NCBI GenBank assembly: GCA_017308235.1
Contig: JAFKFL010000017.1
Span: 122,678-186,677 of the forward strand
Source: Alphaproteobacteria bacterium
GTDB lineage: Bacteria; Pseudomonadota; Alphaproteobacteria; Reyranellales; Reyranellaceae
Direction: 5' to 3'
DNA length: 64,000 nucleotides
Shown here: positions 58,003 to 64,000 of the stretch, one piece after another
Layout of the letters: each line of letters begins with the position of its first letter
Position numbering within the stretch: the stretch's first letter is position 1
Made by a program: the position numbers and the translations under genes
Notes under the pieces: model-generated
What the model was told of the DNA's origin: nothing
Database searches by the model: none
What the model saw: only the letters and a program-made list of their open reading frames with translations

Positions 58003-59657
58003 GATGCGCCCTGCGCCACCCCTTCGGCGATGAAGGCCGCCAGCGCCTCGGGCGTGTCGATGTCGGTCAGAGCCGCTTCACCGGACATCTCGACTTCGCA
58101 CACGAGATCTGTGTGTTCGCCGATCAGGTGCTTGGCGCCGCTGTCGCCGGACAGGTTGCCGATCTCGGCAAAGAAGCGACGGTCCCACAGCACCGGATTG
58201 CCGCGCTTGCCGCGCACCGTCGGTACGCAAATCGAACGGCCCTCGACCGGACTAAAGGCCGCGATCAGCCGGTCGAGCAGTGGCGCACTGACAGCCGGCA
58301 TGTCGCCCAGCTGGACGATGGCGGCATCGATATCCTTGCCGAGGGCGCCGATTCCTGCCCGCACCGACGTGCTGATGCCGTCAGCGAAGTTGGCGTTGGC
58401 GACGAAGCGCAGACGGGACTTAGCGGGAACCGCACGCTCGACGACGGCCTTCACCTCATCCGCCATATGGCCCAGGACGACAATGACCTCGACTGCCTGG
58501 GATCGGAGCGCAGCCTTGGCCGCATGCACGACCAGCGGGTGTCCGTCGACTTCGGCGAGGAGTTTGTTCGGGCCGCCCATGCGCGTCGAACGGCCGGCAG
58601 CCAAAATCACGATGGCGACACGTGGTGCCTGCTGAGGGCCCGCCTCATCACCCTCGTCACGCGGCTGCGGCCGGGTCGCGATCTCCGCCAGCAGGCCGCC
58701 TGCTCCCATGCGCACGAGCTCCGCCCGTCCGACCGGCAAGCGGGCGGCCAGGCGCTCGAGCACCATGTCGAAGCCGTTGTACTTTGGCGACTTGGCGCAG
58801 CCAGGCAGCCCCAACACCGGCTTGCCGTCGAGTTCACCGCTCAGCAGCAGATTGCCGGGATCTACTGGCAAGCCGAAATGCGTGACCTTGCCGCCAGCTT
58901 GCACGATCCCGGACGGCACCACATCGTGGCGGTCGACGATGGCCGAGGCGCCAGCGACCAGGAAGAGATCGCAGCCCTCCTTCTTGAGTTCCTCCAGCGC
59001 TGCCGCGATCGCGGCAGCGTCGTGTGCGCAACGGCGCTCGCCCACCAAAGTGCTTCCGAGAGAAGTGAGGCGCTTGCCGGTCGTGCCGACGGCTTTGTCG
59101 AGCACCTTGTCACGTGTGCCCGGCAGCATGGTCTGCACCAGACCGGCCCGCATCGGCTTGAAGGGCGCGACCGAAACCAGCGGCCGGTTCGCGGCCTTCG
59201 CGACCTCTACCGCACGCGCCACAGCGGCGCGCGGCGCGGCATAGGGAATGATCTTGACGGTGGCCACCATCTGCCGCGGTGTCACGCGGGCGAAGGGCTG
59301 CAGGGTGGCGACCGTTATCGCTTCGTCGAGCTCGTTCAATTCGTCGATCCGACGCGGGTCGATCACCGCGAGCCCGGCCTCGCGCGCGAAATGGTTGCAG
59401 CGCCCCGTGAAGGGGGCCGTGATCTCGATTCCCTCGCCGGCCAGCACCTTGGCAACGGTCTCTGCGGCCTTGTCCTCGTGCAGGTCGTCGGGGTCGAGGC
59501 GCGCCGCGACGACGGTCGTCACACCCAGGGACTTGAGCTTGGCGACGTCATCTGCCGACAGTATCCGGCCTTTGGCGAAGTTGACGCCATTCGCGCGCCA
59601 GCTGTGCGCCAGAATGGCGCCGTTTGCCTCGTCGATCGGGGTGTCGCCGAACCTCAT
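57999..59657 (-). CDS. Fused MoeA-like and MocA-like molybdenum cofactor protein
   Basis: A 552-residue two-domain protein. Residues 1-340 resemble a molybdopterin-binding (MoeA/MPT-b) domain: SWRANGVNFAKGRIL, LVAGASAIVDRHDVVPSG and GKPVLGLPGCAKSPKYNGF. Residues about 355-552 are a nucleotidyltransferase like MocA: VILAAGRSTRMGGPNKLLAE, QLGDMPAVSAPLLDRL and RGKRGNPVLW. It likely makes the cytosine-type cofactor (MCD) for a molybdenum hydroxylase. Coupled by ATGA to xdhC upstream and sufS downstream. Confidence 0.88.
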   Translation of the reverse strand: MRFGDTPIDEANGAILAHSWRANGVNFAKGRILSADDVAKLKSLGVTTVVAARLDPDDLHEDKAAETVAKVLAGEGIEITAPFTGRCNHFAREAGLAVIDPRRIDELNELDEAITVATLQPFARVTPRQMVATVKIIPYAAPRAAVARAVEVAKAANRPLVSVAPFKPMRAGLVQTMLPGTRDKVLDKAVGTTGKRLTSLGSTLVGERRCAHDAAAIAAALEELKKEGCDLFLVAGASAIVDRHDVVPSGIVQAGGKVTHFGLPVDPGNLLLSGELDGKPVLGLPGCAKSPKYNGFDMVLERLAARLPVGRAELVRMGAGGLLAEIATRPQPRDEGDEAGPQQAPRVAIVILAAGRSTRMGGPNKLLAEVDGHPLVVHAAKAALRSQAVEVIVVLGHMADEVKAVVERAVPAKSRLRFVANANFADGISTSVRAGIGALGKDIDAAIVQLGDMPAVSAPLLDRLIAAFSPVEGRSICVPTVRGKRGNPVLWDRRFFAEIGNLSGDSGAKHLIGEHTDLVCEVEMSGEAALTDIDTPEALAAFIAEGVAQGAS

Positions 59658-60385
59658 GCCGCCGCCACCTTGGGCGCAGCGAGCGCCTCCAGCCGCCGGG
59701 CGCGCACCTCGACGATCTGGCCCAGGATCGAAACGGCGATCTCGGCGGGCGACTTGGCGCCGATATTGAGTCCGACCGGCCCGTGGATGCGAGCAAATTG
59801 CTCGTCCGTGATGCCCGCTTCGGCGGCCAGCCGCTCCTTGCGTCTGGCATGGGTCCGCTTGCTGCCGAGCGCACCAATGTAAAAGACATCAGACTTCAAC
59901 GCCGCCTCGAGGGCCGGATCGTCGAGCTTGGGATCGTGCGTCAGCGTCACGACGGCAGTCGAGATATCGAGGCCCATTTTCTCGAAAGCCTCATCGGCCC
60001 ACTCCTGCATCACCTTCACGCCGGGAAAGCGGGCGTCGGTCGCGAAAGCGCGGCGCGGATCGACCACGGTCACGTCGAAATCCATCAGCGAAGCCATGGG
60101 AGCCAGCGACTGCGCGATATGAACCGCACCGACGATGATCAATCGCGCCGGTGGCACATAGACATTTAGGAAGACCTTCTGGCTTGCGAGATCAATGGTC
60201 TCGCTCCGGCCGATTGCCATGGCACGTCGGGCGGCTGACACGAGCGCCGCATCGCCGGACAGATCGCCTTCGACCCGGTCCGCGTAAATGAGTGCCTCGG
60301 CGGCATCGCCGAGCCGCGTCGCCAGTACGACCGCGAGTCGATTGGTCCGGGCTTCTTGCAGCGCCTTCAGGGTCTCGCTTTTCAT
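59654..60385 (-). CDS. XdhC/CoxF-family maturation protein
   Basis: A 243-residue protein matching the C-terminal Rossmann part of XdhC, which protects and sulfurates the molybdenum cofactor before insertion into the enzyme. The glycine motif reads IVGAVHIAQSLAPMA (usual GAGH replaced by GAVH), then VVDPRRAFATDARFP, VTLTHDPKLDDPAL and FYIGALGSKRTHARR. The N-terminal CoxI-like portion is absent and is supplied by the neighbouring gene. Confidence 0.9.
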   Translation of the reverse strand: MKSETLKALQEARTNRLAVVLATRLGDAAEALIYADRVEGDLSGDAALVSAARRAMAIGRSETIDLASQKVFLNVYVPPARLIIVGAVHIAQSLAPMASLMDFDVTVVDPRRAFATDARFPGVKVMQEWADEAFEKMGLDISTAVVTLTHDPKLDDPALEAALKSDVFYIGALGSKRTHARRKERLAAEAGITDEQFARIHGPVGLNIGAKSPAEIAVSILGQIVEVRARRLEALAAPKVAAA

Positions 60386-60388
60386 CGC

Positions 60389-60709
60389 TCAGTTCACTTT
60401 CTCGACGAACACCTGGACCTTGCCACCGCAGGCCAGTCCCACGTCCCAGGCCTGCTCATCGGTGACACCGAAGTCCAGCAGCCGCGGCTGCCCGTCCGAG
60501 ATCGAGGCCAGGGCCTCCTTGACGACGGCGCCCTCGATGCAGCCACCAGAGACCGAACCCACCATGGCACCTGTGTCATCAACCGCGAGCTGGCTGCCGA
60601 CCGGACGTGGCGAGGAGCCCCAGGTGGTGATGACGGTGGCGACCGCGACGCCCTTGCCGGAGGCCTTCCACTTGCCGACCTGATCCAGGACTTCCAGTGC
60701 GTCGCTCAT
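60389..60709 (-). CDS. XdhC N-terminal / CoxI-type protein
   Basis: A 106-residue small XdhC-like protein. SSPRPVGSQLAVDDTG and GSVSGGCIEGAVVKEA are the diagnostic blocks, with CGG in LACGGKVQVFVE. Together with the gene 3 bases downstream it makes up what is one polypeptide in many XdhC proteins. Part of the maturation operon. Confidence 0.88.
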   Translation of the reverse strand: MSDALEVLDQVGKWKASGKGVAVATVITTWGSSPRPVGSQLAVDDTGAMVGSVSGGCIEGAVVKEALASISDGQPRLLDFGVTDEQAWDVGLACGGKVQVFVEKVN

Positions 60710-60712
60710 GGT

Positions 60713-61978
60713 CTACTCCTTGCGCAGTTCCGTCTGCCAACTTGAGAGCCGCTTGTCGGCCGCGTGGGTCTTTACATCCAGCGCCGCGATCAGGCCGGCC
60801 AAGCTCTCGAGATTATGCACCGGCCGAAATTCGTCGACATGCGGCAACATTGCCTTGTTGCCCTGAGATTTGGGTTCGTAGCCACCGTATCTCAAGAGCG
60901 GGTTGAGCCAGATGAGGCGGCTACAGGATTTGTGTAGCCGCTCCATTTCCTCCGACAGCCCCGCCGCTCCTTCGCGATCAAGTCCGTCGGTAATCAACAA
61001 TACCACGGCGCCCTGCCCCAGCACGCGCCGAGACCAACGATTGTTGAACTCGTGCAGCGCCTGGCCAATGCGCGTACCGCCAGACCAGTCTTCGACCTGC
61101 GCCGAGGCCTTTTGCAGGGCGATGTCGACGTCACGGTTGCGCAACGCGCGGGTCACATTCGAGAGCCGCGTTCCGAAGGTGAAGCAAAAGACCCGGTCGC
61201 GATCATTGGTAATCGCGTGCATGAAATGCAGGAACATCCGCGTATAGCGCGCCATCGAACCCGAGATGTCGCACAGGATCACCAATGGCGGCGGCCGGCG
61301 ACGCGGCTCGCGCCGCCGGAGTTCGATCAGCCCCTCCGGCCGCAGAGCTCGGCGCAGTGATGCCCGAAAGTCGACGCGCGGTCCCCGCCGCGCCGGCCGA
61401 TGACGCCGCGTGCGCCGCTCCGGCACCGGCAAGCGCAGCCGCGAGATCGCGCGCAAGGCCTCATCGATCTCGGCTTGGGTCATCTGTTCGAAGTCGCGGT
61501 GCTGCAAAAGCTCACGATCGGAGACGGTAAAGGTCGCCTCGATCTCGACTTCCGGCGGTTCGCTTTCCTTGTCCTCGGGCGATTCGCCACGACCGGGCTG
61601 CAGGGCGTCCTGCAGGCGGCGGCTGAGCTGCTTGCGCTTGTCGTCTTCGGCCGGCACGCCGACCTGCGGCAGCAGCATCTCCATCATCTTCTCCAGAAGA
61701 CGTGGATTGCGCCAGTAGACGTGAAATGCCTGGTCGAAGATCTCGCGCTGGTCGCGACGGTTAACGAACACCGAATGAAGCGTCCAATAGAAGTCGTCGC
61801 GCTTCCTGAGTCCCGCGGCCTCGACAGCCTCGATGGCGCGCAACACCTGGCCCGGCCCGACGCGCAGGCCGGCAGTGCGCAAGGTCCGCGCGAAATGCAC
61901 GATGTTGGTGGCGAGCTTGTCGCCGTTTGGACGGCCGCCCCGTGCCGGTTCCGCTGAAGCAGGCGGCAGCGCGTCCAT
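60713..61978 (-). CDS. CoxE-like VWA-domain protein
   Basis: A 421-residue protein of the CoxE family, needed for CO dehydrogenase-type maturation with the MoxR ATPase CoxD. An N-terminal helical region (ATNIVHFARTLRTAGLRVGP) and a charged linker precede the von Willebrand factor A domain with the metal site CDISGSMARYTRM (DxSxS). The acidic stretch GESPEDKESEPPEVEIEA is typical. It starts 4 bases after the upstream coxD stop. Confidence 0.9.
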   Translation of the reverse strand: MDALPPASAEPARGGRPNGDKLATNIVHFARTLRTAGLRVGPGQVLRAIEAVEAAGLRKRDDFYWTLHSVFVNRRDQREIFDQAFHVYWRNPRLLEKMMEMLLPQVGVPAEDDKRKQLSRRLQDALQPGRGESPEDKESEPPEVEIEATFTVSDRELLQHRDFEQMTQAEIDEALRAISRLRLPVPERRTRRHRPARRGPRVDFRASLRRALRPEGLIELRRREPRRRPPPLVILCDISGSMARYTRMFLHFMHAITNDRDRVFCFTFGTRLSNVTRALRNRDVDIALQKASAQVEDWSGGTRIGQALHEFNNRWSRRVLGQGAVVLLITDGLDREGAAGLSEEMERLHKSCSRLIWLNPLLRYGGYEPKSQGNKAMLPHVDEFRPVHNLESLAGLIAALDVKTHAADKRLSSWQTELRKE

Positions 61979-61982
61979 TACG

Positions 61983-62906
61983 TCAGCCCAGTGGCTGAGC
62001 GGCGATGTCGGCCTTTACCTTGCGCAGGATATCGGCCGCTTCTGATCCCTGCAGGCGCTGGATGTCGTCCTGGTACTTGAGCAAGACGCCCAGAGTGTCG
62101 TTGATCATCCTGGGATCGAGATCGAGCGCGTTCAGCTCCGAGAGCGCTGTCGCCCAATCGATCGACTCGGCGACGCCCGGCGATTTGAACAGGTCCAGCT
62201 TGCGCAGTTCCTGGACGAAGCCCACGACCTGTCGCGACAACCGCTCGCTGGCGCCTGGCGCTTTCACCTTCAGGATCTCGAGCTCGCGCTTGAGGTCGGG
62301 ATAATCAACCCAATGGTAGAAACAGCGCCGCTTCAGAGCGTCATGAATCTCGCGTGTGCGGTTCGACGTGATGACCACGATCGGTGTCTGGGCGGCCTTC
62401 ATCGTGCCGAGCTCGGGGATCGTCACCTGGAAATCCGACAGCACCTCTAGCAAGTATGCTTCGAACGGCTCGTCGGTGCGATCCAACTCGTCGATCAGCA
62501 GGATGGGCGCGCCCTCGGTGTGCGGCTGCAGTGCTTCGAGCAGCGGACGTCGGATCAGGAAGCGTTCGTTGAAGATGTCCGACTCGAGCTCCGAGCGATC
62601 GCGAACGCCCTGCGCCTCGGCGAGCCGGATCTCGATCATCTGGCGCGAGTAGTTCCACTCATAGACCGCCGACGAGACATCGAGGCCTTCGTAGCACTGC
62701 AGGCGAATCAGTGGCCGCTTCAGCGTCGTTGCCAGCACCTTGGCGATCTCGGTCTTGCCGACGCCTGCCTCGCCTTCGCAAAACAGCGGGCGGCCGAGCT
62801 TGAGCGCGAGATAGAGGACGGTGGCGAGGCTGCGGTCGGCGATGTAGTCGCCGGATTTCAAAAGGTCGACAGTGGCATCGATCGATGCCGGCACAGACGA
62901 TGGCAT
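61983..62906 (-). CDS. CoxD-like MoxR-family AAA+ ATPase
   Basis: First gene of the maturation string. The 307-residue MoxR ATPase has Walker A GEAGVGKTEIA, the MoxR-type YEGLDVSSAVYEWNYSRQM, Walker B LLIDELDRTDEPFEAYL and the arginine-rich sensor DALKRRCFYHW. CoxD with CoxE inserts the unusual metal-sulfur site into CO dehydrogenase in Oligotropha; here a related molybdenum enzyme is the likely client. ATG 62906 is used; the longer frame upstream is not conserved. Confidence 0.93.
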   Translation of the reverse strand: MPSSVPASIDATVDLLKSGDYIADRSLATVLYLALKLGRPLFCEGEAGVGKTEIAKVLATTLKRPLIRLQCYEGLDVSSAVYEWNYSRQMIEIRLAEAQGVRDRSELESDIFNERFLIRRPLLEALQPHTEGAPILLIDELDRTDEPFEAYLLEVLSDFQVTIPELGTMKAAQTPIVVITSNRTREIHDALKRRCFYHWVDYPDLKRELEILKVKAPGASERLSRQVVGFVQELRKLDLFKSPGVAESIDWATALSELNALDLDPRMINDTLGVLLKYQDDIQRLQGSEAADILRKVKADIAAQPLG

Positions 62907-63015
62907 GTAACTTCCAGGAACGCTCGGGTGGTGCTTGAACAGCCAGTGTAGCGGATGAGGCGATAGGCCGGTATGGTGGGAATTGCCAAGGAATTCAAGC
63001 ATTTGGGAGATGGCA

Positions 63016-63759
63016 ATGGCAGAAGGGCTGTTCAAGGGGCGAAGCGCTGTTGTCACAGGCGGTGCGCGCGGCATCGGCCTCGCCTGCGCCGCCAAGGTCG
63101 TGGCGGGTGGCGGCCGGGTGGCCCTCTGGGACCGCGATTTCGATCGTGCCCGGCAATCCGCGAAAGAGCTGAAGGAGGCCGTTGCCGTCGAGGTCGATGT
63201 CACCAATGACGCCTCGATCGACAAGGCGCTTGCGGTTACTGAACGGCAACTGGCGGCACCCGATATCCTGATCGCCAGTGCGGGCATCACCGGGCCCAAT
63301 ACGACCGTGGTGCAATATCCGGTCGATGACTGGCGGCAGGTGATCGATATCAACCTGACCGGTGTCTTTCTCTGCAATCGAGCATTAGCGCCGGGCATGG
63401 TGAAGCGCGGCTGGGGTCGCATCGTCAACATCGCGTCGGTGGCGGGCAAGGAAGGCAATCCCAATGCCTCCGCCTATTCGGCCTCCAAGGCGGGCGTGAT
63501 CGGTTTGACGAAATCGCTGGGCAAGGAACTCGCCACATCGGGCATCCTGGTGAATTGCGTGGCCCCGGCGGTGGTCAGGACGGAATTGTTCAGCCAGATG
63601 ACCGAGCAGCACATCCAGTACATGCTGTCCAAGATTCCGATGAACCGTTTTGGCGAGGTCGACGAAGTGGCGGAGCTGGTTTCCTGGCTCGCCTCCCCGC
63701 TCTGCACCTTCAGCACGGCATCGGTGTTCGATCTGTCCGGTGGCCGGGCCACCTATTGA
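63016..63759 (+). CDS. Short-chain dehydrogenase/reductase (FabG-like)
   Basis: A 247-residue SDR with an intact catalytic set: VVTGGARGIGLACAAK, LWDRDFD (Asp after strand two, NAD preference), IVNIASVAGKEGN, YSASKAGVIGLTKSLGKEL and VFDLSGGRATY at the C-terminus. ATG 63016 follows GGGAGA; 63010 and 62983 are alternatives. The amidase gene follows 17 bases later, so the two may form a degradation unit. Confidence 0.93.
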   Translation: MAEGLFKGRSAVVTGGARGIGLACAAKVVAGGGRVALWDRDFDRARQSAKELKEAVAVEVDVTNDASIDKALAVTERQLAAPDILIASAGITGPNTTVVQYPVDDWRQVIDINLTGVFLCNRALAPGMVKRGWGRIVNIASVAGKEGNPNASAYSASKAGVIGLTKSLGKELATSGILVNCVAPAVVRTELFSQMTEQHIQYMLSKIPMNRFGEVDEVAELVSWLASPLCTFSTASVFDLSGGRATY

Positions 63760-63776
63760 GTTGGGAGCCGCGTATC

Positions 63777-64000
63777 ATGTCCGACCTGCATAACCTTACC
63801 CTCACCGAGCTGGCGGAAGGTCTTTCGGCCCGTCGCTTCTCCTCGCGCGATATCGTCGATGCGTTGCTGAAGCGGATCGACAAGGCCGATGGCAAGCTCC
63901 ACGCCTTCACCGAAGTCTACGGCAAGGAGGCGACCGCCCTTGCAGACGCCGCCGACGCGGCACGTCGTTCCGGGTTTCCACTCGGGCCTCTTCACGGCCT
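63777..64000 (+). CDS. Amidase-signature-family protein, N-terminal part
   Basis: The first 74 residues of a protein that continues past the right edge. LTLTELAEGLSARRFSSRDIVDALLKRI and NAFTEV-like LHAFTEVYGKEATALADAAD followed by GPLHGL fit the start of the amidase signature family (GatA, AtzF-type hydrolases). The catalytic Lys-Ser-Ser triad lies outside the window, so the substrate is open. Confidence 0.85.
   Translation, partial: MSDLHNLTLTELAEGLSARRFSSRDIVDALLKRIDKADGKLHAFTEVYGKEATALADAADAARRSGFPLGPLHG

Overview
The window reads as chromosomal DNA of a GC-rich alphaproteobacterium. The basis is the conserved order eno-ftsB-pdhA-pdhB-pdhC-lpd-lipA, a pyruvate dehydrogenase E1 beta that carries its own lipoyl domain, a fused ispDF, the dusB-ntrB-ntrC-ntrY-ntrX-dat-hfq-hflX block, and the rlpA-dac-tmk-holB-metG-tatD string. 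A placement near Rhodospirillales or Reyranella is only an inference. Coding density is very high. I see no rRNA, prophage, transposase or CRISPR array, and only one tRNA.

Region by region. 1-1201 (minus): a three-gene nitrile hydratase/thiocyanate hydrolase set with the beta chain split in two; the alpha gene runs off the left edge. 1295-5717: enolase, a degenerate SDR, an ABM-domain protein, an acyl-CoA dehydrogenase and a divergent AraC-type regulator. 5764-13627: an AlaX-like protein, ftsB, the complete pyruvate dehydrogenase complex, lipoyl synthase and a COQ10/RatA-like START protein. 13587-15251 (minus): pncC/cinA and ispDF. 15399-25915: dusB, two nitrogen-type two-component systems (NtrBC, NtrYX), a D-amino-acid transaminase, a HAD phosphatase, hfq and hflX. 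25974-27103: a groES with no groEL beside it and an inositol-phosphatase-family gene. 27100-36880 (minus): mazG, an unknown secreted protein with AT-rich edges, then the cell-wall/replication string mltB-rlpA-dac-tmk-holB-metG-tatD-MBL hydrolase.

37015-46030: tRNA-Ser(UGA), an LLM-type oxidoreductase, a gene-free stretch with a striking family of short inverted repeats (38309-38605), a YciI-like protein, an exported TPR protein of about 844 residues, then metabolic genes: a TctC receptor, a ThDP enzyme, a CYTH phosphatase and a D-threonine aldolase/D-serine dehydratase-like enzyme. 46031-54291: two SDRs, a FrnE-like DsbA protein, mfd, sdhE and recG. 54288-62906 (minus): a DUF4139 protein and a tightly coupled seven-gene string, coxD-coxE-coxI/xdhC-xdhC-moeA/mocA-sufS-sufU, that looks like a maturation operon for a molybdenum hydroxylase with its own sulfur-transfer pair but no structural subunits in view. 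63016-64000: an SDR and the start of an amidase.

How the parts fit: the PDH genes and lipA supply acetyl-CoA and the lipoyl cofactor that E1 beta and E2 need. The ntr block senses nitrogen or redox state and is transcriptionally linked to dusB. The mltB-to-tatD string couples wall remodelling to replication genes. The features most worth a second look are the inverted repeat pair at 38.3-38.6 kb, the sulfur-plus-Moco maturation operon, the NtrX protein with a broken ATPase signature, and the split nitrile hydratase.
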